The notes: generated by a model not told the origin, from the sequence alone. 55,360 nucleotides of DNA from Patescibacteria group bacterium (GCA_018818885.1 JAHIRB010000041.1:1-55360), one strand, 5' to 3'. Shown: positions 39,404 to 46,724, numbered from the stretch's first letter. A program made the numbers and translations.

Positions 39404-39933
39404 AATGATTTTCTTTCTTTAATAATCTTAACACCAAATATCGCAACTACCAAAATAAATATTGTTAGTATTACCCAACCTACTGCTTGTTCTGTTTGGC
39501 CAACTGGCTCTGTATTATTATTAGGATTATCGGTTTCAACATAATTTGCTAACTTTTCTGCTGGTGATTCACAACCATTTTCTTCACAATCTTTAATTGC
39601 AGCATCTACTTCTTCTAACCTAGCTCCTCTTATCACAGAATCTCCAATAAATGTTATTGGTATTCCAGAATAGTTGGTAGCGTTATAAATCTCTTTTAGC
39701 TTATCAAGATTATCCCGATTGTCTTGATTTGTTATTCCGGTAAGTTCAAAATAACTAAACTTAATATGCGGGTCATCTTTTAATTTATTATTGATATGTT
39801 CCTTTAGCTCCTTACAATACGGACAAGTTGCTGTACCAAAAACCCAAACATCAACATCATTTTGAGCCAATGCTATCTGTGGTAGGATCACTAAACCTAT
39901 TATGGATGTAGTAATGATTAATATTTTGTACAT
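39400..39933 (-). CDS. Exported thioredoxin-like protein with C-terminal anchor
   Basis: A 177-residue protein with a signal peptide (about 1-23), a thioredoxin/glutaredoxin fold with active site TATCPYC (Cys37, Cys40) and the cis-proline region YSGIPITF. A C-terminal membrane helix at about 150-170 ends in KIIKERKSL. The active site should face outside. ATG 39933 is preferred over an in-frame ATG 81 nt upstream, because the extra N-terminus is encoded by a palindromic spacer repeat and the signal peptide would be buried. It is coupled to ccdA by a 4-nt overlap. Confidence 0.85.
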   Translation of the reverse strand: MYKILIITTSIIGLVILPQIALAQNDVDVWVFGTATCPYCKELKEHINNKLKDDPHIKFSYFELTGITNQDNRDNLDKLKEIYNATNYSGIPITFIGDSVIRGARLEEVDAAIKDCEENGCESPAEKLANYVETDNPNNNTEPVGQTEQAVGWVILTIFILVVAIFGVKIIKERKSL

Positions 39934-39966
39934 TTTAATTCTTAAATAATTAAAAAACACCTCTGT

Positions 39967-40021
39967 TAGCTTATTGCATATAGCAAATGGCATATGGCAC
40001 ATGGCCATAAGCAATAAGCTA
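39967..40021. repeat. GCAATAAGCTA inverted repeat
   Basis: TAGCTTATTGC (39967-39977) is the exact inverse of GCAATAAGCTA (40011-40021). Inside, ATATGCCATTTGC-like words (GCAAATGGCATATGGCACAT) form further small palindromes. It separates the Cys-containing membrane gene and the thioredoxin gene. Confidence 0.65.
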
Positions 40022-40032
40022 TTAGCTAAATG

Positions 40033-40425
40033 CTACTCGAGGAGTTTTTGAAATATAGTGCCGCTATGAAATTGTAGGGCTAAAGTATCAAAAGATTTGG
40101 TTAATCTATAATAATGATTTTTAAACTTTTCTATACGGTGCTCATTCAACATAGAATCAAGTTGAACATATACTACCGTAGCTGCAGCTGCAATTAGAAG
40201 TGATATTAATAAAAATATAATCCATTCTAGTTTTGCTAAAAAGATTGTTTGCAAAAATGCTAAGTGTTGGTCGTACATATTACCACCACAACTTTTTGCG
40301 CCCGTACTATCCATTGCAGCTCCCATACTAAACCCACCGTGTCCGCATTGAGGTAAAGAAAAAACCAACAGCACAGCTGATAGGATAAAAATTATTGAAA
40401 AAATTGTGAATAAATACTTTTTCAT
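40033..40425 (-). CDS. Small membrane protein with external Cys/Met/His segment
   Basis: A 130-residue protein with two membrane helices (about 5-24 and 68-90). The segment between them, QCGHGGFSMGAAM followed by SCGGNM and DQH, has two Cys plus Met and His, a composition that could bind copper or form a disulfide. I recognise no family. It lies upstream of the thioredoxin-like and ccdA genes on the same strand, separated by a palindrome, so it may be a substrate or partner of that redox pair. This is inference from position. No SD is visible. Confidence 0.55.
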   Translation of the reverse strand: MKKYLFTIFSIIFILSAVLLVFSLPQCGHGGFSMGAAMDSTGAKSCGGNMYDQHLAFLQTIFLAKLEWIIFLLISLLIAAAATVVYVQLDSMLNEHRIEKFKNHYYRLTKSFDTLALQFHSGTIFQKLLE

Positions 40426-40470
40426 AGTTATTGTAGTATAGTAGATAGTTACATTTTAGTCAAGAAGAAA

Positions 40471-40494
40471 GGGCGAACACTTTTGCGTTCGCCC
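40471..40494 (-). terminator. Terminator of the 40515-40874 gene
   Basis: GGGCGAAC (40471-40478) and GTTCGCCC (40487-40494) pair exactly over an 8-nt loop. On the minus strand TTTCTTCTTG follows. Confidence 0.75.
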
Positions 40495-40514
40495 CTAATG
40501 TTTGGGTTTTTGAC

Positions 40515-40874
40515 CTATTGGACACACCACCCGTTTAGCGATGTTGCGGGAGCGAAACCAAGCCTCTTTTTGGCTTGATCCTTAAAAACTTCAAAATTGT
40601 CCCGAAGTTTTTCTGTGGGAAAATTCAAACTCCGCATAAAACCAGATTCCAGACAATCGACTACAATATGCTGGCACGCAATACATCTTTCGACATGCCC
40701 CTTGATGACCGAAATCATCTCTTGGACATCACCCAGTTGGCCCAAAAAGCAGGCGCAAACCAGATCTTCGGATGGATGAACTGTGAGTTCATCATTTGGT
40801 GATCCAAAGTGCTCAGACTGAGCGAGCCACTCTTCGAACGCCTTGAGGGTAATTTCACGATTCAGTTTTAACAT
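40515..40874 (-). CDS. Zinc-finger anti-sigma-like (zf-HC2-type) orphan
   Basis: A 119-residue soluble protein. The middle reads VCACFLGQL and then HVERCIACQHI, close to the HxxxCxxC zinc-binding pattern of zf-HC2 anti-sigma domains, though no membrane helix or sigma gene is present. The rest is helical. ATG 40874 has AAGGAGG 7 nt before it, and an in-frame ATG six codons upstream is disfavoured. It has its own promoter (40964-40936) and terminator. An RNA-polymerase-related or general zinc-binding role is possible; I do not claim one. Confidence 0.6.
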   Translation of the reverse strand: MLKLNREITLKAFEEWLAQSEHFGSPNDELTVHPSEDLVCACFLGQLGDVQEMISVIKGHVERCIACQHIVVDCLESGFMRSLNFPTEKLRDNFEVFKDQAKKRLGFAPATSLNGWCVQ

Positions 40875-40935
40875 TCCTTCCTCCTTATGCAATAGTTTGT
40901 ATTGCTCTAGCCCCTTGGTTAGTTCACAATGAGAT

Positions 40936-40964
40936 ATGTTATCAAATTTATATTATAATGTCAA
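40936..40964 (-). promoter_or_regulatory. Promoter of the 40515-40874 gene
   Basis: On the minus strand TTGACA (40964-40959), 17 nt, TAACAT (40941-40936). Confidence 0.65.
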
Positions 40965-41006
40965 CTCCCTCACCAATTCATACTTGTACTGTGTGGGATA
41001 CTGTCC
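40962..41006. repeat. CTCCCTCACCAATTCATACT repeat, copy 1
   Basis: Reads CTCCCTCACCAATTCATACT, then TGTACTGTGTGGGATACTGT and CC. It is similar to copies at 41821-41864 and 43055-43098. Each stands in the gap on the upstream side of a minus-strand accessory gene. Confidence 0.65.
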
Positions 41007-41050
41007 ATAACACCAGGACGTTAGGAGATATAAAAAATCCTTATAAATGC

Positions 41051-41077
41051 AAAAGGGACGACATCACAGGTCATCCC
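41051..41077 (-). terminator. Terminator of the 41124-41744 gene
   Basis: GGGACGAC (41055-41062) and GTCATCCC (41070-41077) pair with one G-T or mismatch position. On the minus strand TTTTG follows. Confidence 0.65.
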
Positions 41078-41123
41078 TATATACGCTTCCTATGAAACGT
41101 TCATTCGTTAGTGATTGTGGTAA

Positions 41124-41744
41124 TTATATCAGTTCGTATACGGCGTTGAGCGATTCTATTCCTTTTTCCTCTTCGGGCCTCCAGTCCCAATAGTTGAATT
41201 TCTGTTTGCCGTAAGTAGTACCGCTTGCACTCCCTGAAAGCAATAGCAATTGCAATGTCCATGCTGGCCATTGTGTATAGCGGGCAAGAACACTGGCCAC
41301 AAAGCATTTGGCGTTTTTTGGATTATGTTCATCCCCACTCGTATGCAATTTCATGCGAACGACATCCTTACCCCCAACTTCATGCTCATGGAGTATTGAC
41401 TCCACGATTTTTGCCAGAAATTCAGGGTCGGCACAGCAGAAGCGAGCCCCACGCAGAAAGACTCTTTTCTTTGGCGGTGTATCAAGTTTTCGCATAACGA
41501 GAGGAAATCTTTCTCCGAAGTCGTCGGAGAAACCCTCATCAGGGTTAGGCCACAGCTTGAGGCACTCTCTCGTGAAAGCGACAGTGCGTGTGTTGTCGGG
41601 ATACGATTCCGCAACAAATGCTTCAACTTCTACGAGTTCCTCAAGGGTATTGAGGGAGTCCAGAAAAAGTACGAGTGAGTGAGAATTGTTATCCTTTGCG
41701 AATGCTTCTTCCATGTCCCTTCGTTGCTCATCAGTAAGCCCCAT
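41124..41744 (-). CDS. Hypothetical protein with strong SD, higher GC
   Basis: A 206-residue soluble orphan. It is acidic at the N-terminus and contains WPNPDEGF, several Cys (FCCADPEF, KCFVAS) and a C-terminal NYWDWRPEEEKG. No family is recognised. ATG 41744 has GGAGGG 7 nt upstream; a TTG two codons earlier is rejected. It has its own promoter and terminator. Codon usage is richer in G and C than in its neighbours, which points to a different origin, although this was judged by eye. Confidence 0.6.
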   Translation of the reverse strand: MGLTDEQRRDMEEAFAKDNNSHSLVLFLDSLNTLEELVEVEAFVAESYPDNTRTVAFTRECLKLWPNPDEGFSDDFGERFPLVMRKLDTPPKKRVFLRGARFCCADPEFLAKIVESILHEHEVGGKDVVRMKLHTSGDEHNPKNAKCFVASVLARYTQWPAWTLQLLLLSGSASGTTYGKQKFNYWDWRPEEEKGIESLNAVYELI

Positions 41745-41793
41745 CGTCAATCCCTCCTTATCTCAATTTTTGTCCATCCACAATCACAATAGA

Positions 41794-41822
41794 ATGTAAT
41801 CATAAATAACTTAATATGTCAA
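41794..41822 (-). promoter_or_regulatory. Promoter of the 41124-41744 gene
   Basis: On the minus strand TTGACA (41822-41817), 17 nt, TTACAT (41799-41794). It starts directly at the edge of repeat copy 2. Confidence 0.6.
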
Positions 41823-41895
41823 TTCTCTAATTAACTCATACTCATATACTGTGGGATACTGTCCACCCGCTTCGACTCGCGAAGCGAGGCGAGTA
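41821..41895. repeat. CTCATACT...GGGATACTGTCC repeat, copy 2, with GC-rich unit
   Basis: AATTCTCTAATTAACTCATA, then CTCATATACTGTGGGATACT and GTCC (41821-41864). It is joined to a GC-rich palindromic unit, CGACTCGCGAAGCGAGGCGA (41872-41891). Confidence 0.6.
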
Positions 41896-41958
41896 ACACC
41901 AAGTGATTAGGTAAAGAAAAAACCCTTGTAAATAAAAGGGATTTTAACTGAATAATAA

Positions 41959-43014
41959 CTATTCAATAGTGATTTTAATTGGTTCGCCAAGTTTAAAATA
42001 TTTTGGCTCCTCTTGTCCATAAATCGCTCTTACAACATAGTCAGATTCAAGATTCTTATCATCACGCTCATAAAGTTGTACCTCAATCGTATTATTGTCT
42101 ATCCAATTTATTGCATTATCAACAGTTAAATAGAGGCCATGGCCATAAGATAAAATTGCTGCGTCATTAGGTATTGTATATACTCTTTTCAAACGTTGAT
42201 TGGTCTTAAAATCGTAAAGATGCAGTTGTATATTTTTTTCATTATTTCCGCCGAGTACAACTTCAATTGCTTGCTTTCCATCAGGCGAGGTAAATACTAA
42301 ATAGCCCCAGCCTAGCCAATTTGGCAAGTCTGCAAAATGGAGTTTATATTCTTCCGTTTTAGTATTAACTACAAGATACGGCCCAATGAAAAAACACCCC
42401 GCACATCCTGCACCACCACTTAAATAAATATGCAAATTATCTCCATCTTTGAATCTAAACCATTCATTTGCTCCTTCGCCAAGCCCTTTTTGTCCTTCTG
42501 GTTTTTCCAAGCTTACCTCGGCTAACAGATTGAACGTGGACATTCTTTCACCATTACCGTAAAAACACCCATTTATAATATTGTATTTATTTGATTCTAA
42601 TTCTGCATCAAGAGTATCAAGACATTTGCCAATGTAATACTCCGTTATTTCTTCCTTCTCAGCAGTATAATTACAGCCATTTACTTTTAACCAATAGTAA
42701 TACTTTTCATTTTTCCCTCTCGCAATTTCTTCTTCTAGTGTGGGACTGCAAATCAAGTTTGGTAAATTACTAAGTAAAGGGTAATCCTCTATTTCTAATG
42801 AGTCTTCTTGGATATTTTTTTGTTCCTGGCTTGTCGGAGATGTTGGTGTTTCTTCTTTTAAACAAATGGTCTTTTCGGACAAAGTTTTAAATTCTGAAGA
42901 ACATTTTTGTTCCATACTATTTAATTCATGTTGTTGCCACCAATAAACACCTCCACCAGCTAAACCAGCCGTAATAATGGCAGTCAAAATAATACTTACT
43001 ATCAATTTGTTCAT
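41959..43014 (-). CDS. Membrane-anchored exported protein of unknown function
   Basis: A 351-residue protein with an N-terminal anchor helix (about 3-26) and an external domain. It holds about ten cysteines, including GGAGCAGCFFIGP. The later half contains strand-like repeats (YLVVNTKTEEYKL, HLYDFKTNQRLKRVY) that could form a beta-propeller-like fold. No family is recognised. Its promoter lies so close that the message should be leaderless. It stands between two copies of the CTCATACT repeat. Confidence 0.6.
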   Translation of the reverse strand: MNKLIVSIILTAIITAGLAGGGVYWWQQHELNSMEQKCSSEFKTLSEKTICLKEETPTSPTSQEQKNIQEDSLEIEDYPLLSNLPNLICSPTLEEEIARGKNEKYYYWLKVNGCNYTAEKEEITEYYIGKCLDTLDAELESNKYNIINGCFYGNGERMSTFNLLAEVSLEKPEGQKGLGEGANEWFRFKDGDNLHIYLSGGAGCAGCFFIGPYLVVNTKTEEYKLHFADLPNWLGWGYLVFTSPDGKQAIEVVLGGNNEKNIQLHLYDFKTNQRLKRVYTIPNDAAILSYGHGLYLTVDNAINWIDNNTIEVQLYERDDKNLESDYVVRAIYGQEEPKYFKLGEPIKITIE

Positions 43015-43022
43015 ACACTTTC

Positions 43023-43051
43023 ATTATACCAAAAAATTGTCTTTTTTTAAA
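43023..43051 (-). promoter_or_regulatory. Promoter of the 41959-43014 gene, leaderless
   Basis: On the minus strand TTTAAA (43051-43046), 17 nt, TGG-TATAAT (43028-43023, extended -10). Only 8 nt separate TATAAT from the ATG. Confidence 0.65.
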
Positions 43052-43054
43052 CCA

Positions 43055-43123
43055 GCTCCCTCACCAATTCATACTCATATCCTGTGAAATGCTGCCACCT
43101 TCGGCGAGGCAAGATGCCTCGCC
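43055..43123. repeat. CTCCCTCACCAATTCATACT repeat, copy 3, with REP-like palindrome
   Basis: CTCCCTCACCAATTCATACT, then CATATCCTGTGAAATGCTGC (43055-43098 in all). It is followed by the palindrome GGCGAGGC-AAGAT-GCCTCGCC (43103-43123), just downstream of the RAYT transposase gene. Confidence 0.7.
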
Positions 43124-43136
43124 TGTGTTGGATTAA

Positions 43137-43694
43137 TCAAATATGATATTTTGTATCGACAATCAAATATGGCCAATTATTTGGGTTATCAACATAACCA
43201 TGTTTTATTGGATTATTGTATATATATTCATAATGGTTTTCAAAATCGTTTTCGTTATCGTTCTCAATAACGTGATAATAGAAACTCCGTTGCCAAACAT
43301 GTTTTAAATTTTCATCCACCTCAGAGGTGAGGCTTCCAGCCTCACCCTTATGATTATTGTGACTCGGCGAGGCAAGGATGCCTCGCCTCTGATTTGTGGT
43401 TATACTTCGCCTATGATTGTTTATCTTCTGTGCTGAATAACTCTTCAAATCATGCATTATTTCGGAAATGTTTTTCTTTTTGGGTATTAACAACAAATGA
43501 AAATGGTTGTGCAACAAAACGCAAGCTGACAATTCGAAATCACCACGCTGTTTTAAAAATAACAATGTATTTAAAAAAATCTTGGCATAAATTTCGTTTT
43601 GAAAAATTCGTTTATTCTTAAATGTTTTAACTGTTACGAAGTAATAACAATGTTTAAGATATATCCTTTTCGTCTTGTTTTTATATTTGTACAT
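43137..43694 (-). CDS. REP-associated tyrosine transposase (RAYT, Y1_Tnp)
   Basis: A single-strand transposase-like protein of the IS200/HUH superfamily that may move or process REP palindromes. In the 185 residues, the HUH motif is HNHFH (His64 and His66) in CVLLHNHFHLLLIPKK. A tyrosine-containing helix HDLKSYSAQKIN and the terminal NNPIKHGYV block also match RAYTs. The coding region carries two GC-rich palindromes (43326-43346 and 43366-43387) that insert an extra loop before VWQRSFYYHVI; a third lies downstream. It is not flanked by IS ends. The start ATG 43694 overlaps no gene and begins 3 nt after comM. Confidence 0.88.
   Translation of the reverse strand: MYKYKNKTKRIYLKHCYYFVTVKTFKNKRIFQNEIYAKIFLNTLLFLKQRGDFELSACVLLHNHFHLLLIPKKKNISEIMHDLKSYSAQKINNHRRSITTNQRRGILASPSHNNHKGEAGSLTSEVDENLKHVWQRSFYYHVIENDNENDFENHYEYIYNNPIKHGYVDNPNNWPYLIVDTKYHI
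43326..43346. repeat. REP-like palindrome inside the RAYT gene (a)
   Basis: GGTGAGGC-TTCCA-GCCTCACC, an exact 8-bp inverted repeat with a 5-nt loop. Confidence 0.75.
43366..43387. repeat. REP-like palindrome inside the RAYT gene (b)
   Basis: GGCGAGGC-AAGGAT-GCCTCGCC, an exact 8-bp inverted repeat. It is nearly identical to the palindrome at 43103-43123 outside the gene. Confidence 0.78.
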
Positions 43695-43696
43695 GT

Positions 43697-45214
43697 TTAT
43701 TCCACTTTTGGCCGATACTGCAACGCCTCCGCTACGTGCTTTAATTCTATAGGTTCTGACTTTTCCAAATCAGCTATTGTTCTGGCTAATTTAAGTATAC
43801 GAAAATATGAACGTGCAGATATATTTAATTGACCTACTGCTTGGCGTAGCAATTGGGTTGTTTTTTCGTCTATTGAGCAAAACTTCTTGGTTTTTTGTGA
43901 AGACATTTCTGAATTGGTAATAATACCGAGTTTTTGAAATCTTTTTCGTTGAATTTGCCTTGCCCCTTCTACACGTTTTCTGATATCTTTTGATTTCTCA
44001 CCTTCTGTATCTGTAGTTAATTTTTCAAATTTTACCCTGGGCACTTCAATATGAAGATCGATTCTATCCAACAAAGGTCCTGATATCTTTTTTTGATATT
44101 TGATTATGTTTGATGGCGAACATACACATGCCTTTTCTACGTCTGTGAGATAACCACAAGGACACGGGTTCATCGCAGCTACTAAAATAAACTTGGCAGG
44201 AAACTGTAAAGTACCAGCAGCACGTGAAACTGAAATGATACCATCTTCTAACGGTTGGCGTAAATTTTCCAAGACTAGTCGAGGGAACTCTGGAAATTCA
44301 TCTAAAAACAATATTCCACGATGTGCCAACGAAATTTCACCTGGTTTTGGCCACGTGCCACCACCAACAAGCGCAACGCTCGATGCAGTATGATGTGGAG
44401 ATCTTAAGGGACGTTGAGTAATCAAAGGCTGTCTATGCGGTAAAAGACCAGCTACACTATATATTTTAGTAACAGCTAAGCTTTCGGTCATAATCATTTC
44501 GGGTAAAATTGAACTCATCGTTTTTGCCAGTAGCGTTTTTCCAGAACCTGGCGGGCCAGACATTAGGATGTTGTGCCCCCCCGCAGCAGCTATTTCTAAT
44601 GCGCGTTTTGCTTGCTCTTGCCCTTTTACGTGTGTCATATCAGAATCAAAATGTCTTTTTGATACTTTAAAATAATCTGCATTATTTTTTGCTGGTTCGA
44701 TATGTAGTTTATCTTCACAATATAAAACTAAATCAGATAAACGTTCTATAGGTATTGCCTCTACACCGCAGACTAAAGCAGCTTCATTCGCATTCTCTTT
44801 TGGTAAAAATATCTTTTTTATGCCCTGCTGTAGCGCAAATAATGCGATAGAAAGTGCACCATTGATTGGACGAAGCCTGCCATCCAGTGCAAGCTCACCC
44901 ACAAAAAGACATTGGTCATCAATATTATGGATTTGTCGTGATAAAGATAAAATACTAACTGCAATGGGAAAATCATAAGCAGGTCCCTGCTTTTTTAGAT
45001 CAGCAGGAGCTAAATTTATGGTTAGACGAATCCGAGGCATCTCATATCCTGAATTTTTTATTGCTGACCTAACTCGTTCTTTGGCTTCATCAACGGATTT
45101 GTCTGGCAGACCCACAATGAAAAACTTTGGTGTGCCACCAGAAACATCTGCTTCAACTTCTACTAGCTGACAATCAAGCCCAACCAAGGCAGCTGAATGT
45201 ACTTTTGAAGACAT
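43697..45214 (-). CDS. comM: ComM/YifB-family Mg-chelatase-like AAA ATPase
   Basis: A hexameric AAA+ helicase-like protein; ComM promotes branch migration during natural transformation. The 505 residues contain the N-terminal LonC-like domain (SAALVGLDCQLVEVEADVSGG, FIVGLPDKSVDEAKERVRSA) and Walker A GPPGSGKTLLAKT. The block GVPFLDE-like GILFLDEFPEF (Walker B) and the C-terminal domain RSYFRILKLARTIADL complete it. CNPCPCGY plus the later Cys cluster CVCSP are typical for the family. It supports DNA uptake and recombination in CPR cells, an inference. Confidence 0.93.
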   Translation of the reverse strand: MSSKVHSAALVGLDCQLVEVEADVSGGTPKFFIVGLPDKSVDEAKERVRSAIKNSGYEMPRIRLTINLAPADLKKQGPAYDFPIAVSILSLSRQIHNIDDQCLFVGELALDGRLRPINGALSIALFALQQGIKKIFLPKENANEAALVCGVEAIPIERLSDLVLYCEDKLHIEPAKNNADYFKVSKRHFDSDMTHVKGQEQAKRALEIAAAGGHNILMSGPPGSGKTLLAKTMSSILPEMIMTESLAVTKIYSVAGLLPHRQPLITQRPLRSPHHTASSVALVGGGTWPKPGEISLAHRGILFLDEFPEFPRLVLENLRQPLEDGIISVSRAAGTLQFPAKFILVAAMNPCPCGYLTDVEKACVCSPSNIIKYQKKISGPLLDRIDLHIEVPRVKFEKLTTDTEGEKSKDIRKRVEGARQIQRKRFQKLGIITNSEMSSQKTKKFCSIDEKTTQLLRQAVGQLNISARSYFRILKLARTIADLEKSEPIELKHVAEALQYRPKVE

Positions 45215-45251
45215 AAGTTAAATTTAATTCCTAATACTCAATATCCAATTC

Positions 45252-45635
45252 TCAATTATCTTTTTTTGTTTTTGTGCTACTAACAATTACAATAAAAATC
45301 AACATTAATTCTCTTGCTTCTGCCTTTAATCTCTGTGCCTTATCCCTACTTTCCGGTATAGCTGTAACTATCATTTTAAACCAATGTTGTACTTCCTTTG
45401 CTTCCTTTTTACATATGCTTATTTTATGTATAAAATCTTTTTTTGATTCAGCACAGTCAGCTTCACAATAATTAGATCCAACGCTAGTGGCCGCCCTAAC
45501 CAGCTGATTGATCAACGGGTAAGTAATTACATTTCTTGGAATCGTTTTTGCAAATTCTATAACATTTTCCCCAAACTTTGATGTTCGTTCTTCTAAATCG
45601 TATACTTGAAGTTTTTGACATTGGATATTAGATAT
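45252..45635 (-). CDS. Four-helix-bundle protein (23S rRNA IVP family) lacking a normal start codon
   Basis: A widespread CPR family also found as 23S rRNA intervening-sequence proteins; function unknown. The full domain begins YDLEERTSKF and continues FAKTIPRN, INQLVRAATSVGSNYCEAD, KKDFIHKISICKKEAKEVQHWF and ARELMLIFIVIV. The only ATG/GTG/TTG start in frame (TTG 45515) would remove the first helix. Upstream the frame stays open to an ATA at 45633-45635, just where homologues usually begin MSNI..., so either ATA is used or the start has been lost to the TTGGATATT repeat (45616-45668) that overlaps it. Confidence 0.65.
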   Translation of the reverse strand: MSNIQCQKLQVYDLEERTSKFGENVIEFAKTIPRNVITYPLINQLVRAATSVGSNYCEADCAESKKDFIHKISICKKEAKEVQHWFKMIVTAIPESRDKAQRLKAEARELMLIFIVIVSSTKTKKDN

Positions 45636-45668
45636 TTTATTGGTTATTGGTAATTAGATATTGGAAAT
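45616..45668. repeat. TTGGATATT/AATATCCAA spacer repeat
   Basis: TTGGATATTAGATATTTTAT, TGGTTATTGGTAATTAGATA and TTGG words. Related words occur at 32381-32466, 45230-45258 (AATATCCAATTCTCAATTA) and 53959-53980 (AATATCCAATTTTGGATATT). Confidence 0.55.
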
Positions 45669-45674
45669 AATAAT

Positions 45675-45696
45675 AAAAACAGCACAACATTTGCGC
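45675..45696 (-). terminator. Terminator of lspA
   Basis: On the minus strand GCGCAA and TTGTGC pair across a 3-nt loop (with one G-T), followed by TGTTTTTATTATT. It lies 22 nt after the lspA stop. Confidence 0.65.
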
Positions 45697-45717
45697 CGTT
45701 ATTTTTTATTATTTATT

Positions 45718-46170
45718 CTATTTTTTATTAAATATTCTTAGGCGATCCAATACCAACAGTCCTACACCTAATGTTATCATAACATCTGCAACATTGAAAA
45801 CCGTAAAATATTTTAAATCAATATAATCAATAACATAATTATATTTGAATCTATCTATAAAGTTAGAAAAACCACCAGCGATAATTAAATTTAGTACTAC
45901 AAAAACAAAATAGTTTTTTTCTTGATATGCCTTGGTGGCAAAGTAAACAAGTAAAGCTAATATTGCTACAACCAAGGGTACAATAATTAATGTTGGCAAA
46001 TGTATGCCGAAAGCCACACCTTCATTAAATTCTGTATGAAACGAAATAAATCTCGATAAAAAAACCGGCTCCGCGCCGACGTAGTAAAAATATATTTTAA
46101 GTACTCTGTCTAATATAAATAATAGCAAAACTAAATCAATTGTCAGCCATGCTTTGACTTTAAACTTCAT
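45718..46170 (-). CDS. lspA: Lipoprotein signal peptidase (signal peptidase II)
   Basis: Membrane aspartyl protease that cleaves the signal peptide of prolipoproteins. The 150 residues have four membrane helices. The two catalytic aspartates are in GGFSNFIDRF and FNVADVMITLG, and the N-terminal RVLKIYF and FNEGVAFGI blocks match LspA. The start ATG 46170 has no SD. No lipoprotein-processing partner (lgt) is in the window. Confidence 0.94.
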   Translation of the reverse strand: MKFKVKAWLTIDLVLLLFILDRVLKIYFYYVGAEPVFLSRFISFHTEFNEGVAFGIHLPTLIIVPLVVAILALLVYFATKAYQEKNYFVFVVLNLIIAGGFSNFIDRFKYNYVIDYIDLKYFTVFNVADVMITLGVGLLVLDRLRIFNKK

Positions 46171-46270
46171 TTGTTTTTGTTTACCCCGTAAATTATAAAT
46201 TGATGATGTCTTTCCAAAAAATATTATGCCATTGCTATCGGATGTTTCTATCTTAAAATTTGTATGGGGT

Positions 46271-46639
46271 TTATAGTTCGCCTTTCAATCTCTTTTTGCA
46301 CTGCACGCAAGAACTAGATGTTGGTCTTACCATCAATCTTCTGGCATCAATATCTTCACCGCAATATTTGCATTTTCCATAATCATCCTTTTCGATGTAT
46401 TGTAATGCTTTGTTTACATCACGTAAAGATAATTCTAAATTTTGTTCTAATGAAAGTCTATCAGAAAAAGTAGCAACTTCCGCTGCGTTTTCGTCTTCTT
46501 TATTCCCAAAGTCTGGAAATTCTGCCTTATAATCGTCCTCAACAGAAGTTTTCTTTGTAAAACCAGCAAGAGCATTCTCTAGCTTTTCTTTTTCTTCAAG
46601 GAGTTTTTGTTTGATTTTTTCTAAACTTTCTTTGTCCAT
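46271..46639 (-). CDS. TraR/DksA-type zinc-finger protein
   Basis: Likely modulates RNA polymerase, as DksA and TraR do through the secondary channel. The 122 residues begin with a coiled-coil helix pair (about 1-70). The zinc finger CKYCGEDI...SCVQCKKR (Cys at about 92, 95, 113 and 116) follows in the C-terminal part. ATG 46639 has no SD. A consensus promoter (46707-46680) starts the message at a small hairpin plus U-run, so the leader is unusual. Immediately upstream lies the candidate ncRNA unit. Confidence 0.85.
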   Translation of the reverse strand: MDKESLEKIKQKLLEEKEKLENALAGFTKKTSVEDDYKAEFPDFGNKEDENAAEVATFSDRLSLEQNLELSLRDVNKALQYIEKDDYGKCKYCGEDIDARRLMVRPTSSSCVQCKKRLKGEL

Positions 46640-46649
46640 ATGTTTTAAG

Positions 46650-46674
46650 AAAAAAAATACCTACTTTAAGGTAT
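46650..46674 (-). promoter_or_regulatory. 5'-terminal hairpin and U-run in the DksA-type mRNA
   Basis: On the minus strand ATACCT (46674-46669) pairs with AGGTAT (46662-46657) over TAAAGT, followed by a run of seven to eight T ending 10 nt before the ATG. The expected transcription start (about 46673) is at the base of the hairpin. It could stabilise the 5' end or cause early termination. Confidence 0.45.
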
Positions 46675-46679
46675 GTATT

Positions 46680-46707
46680 ATTATATCGTATATATAATTT
46701 GTGTCAA
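46680..46707 (-). promoter_or_regulatory. Promoter of the DksA-type gene
   Basis: On the minus strand TTGACA (46707-46702), 16 nt, TATAAT (46685-46680), both consensus. Confidence 0.75.
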
Positions 46708-46724
46708 GTGCATATTTTTGCTGT

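Noticed and set aside
43137-43694. Complete IS200/IS605 insertion sequence
   Set aside because: No TnpB gene and no subterminal ends are seen; the protein fits a single-copy RAYT better.
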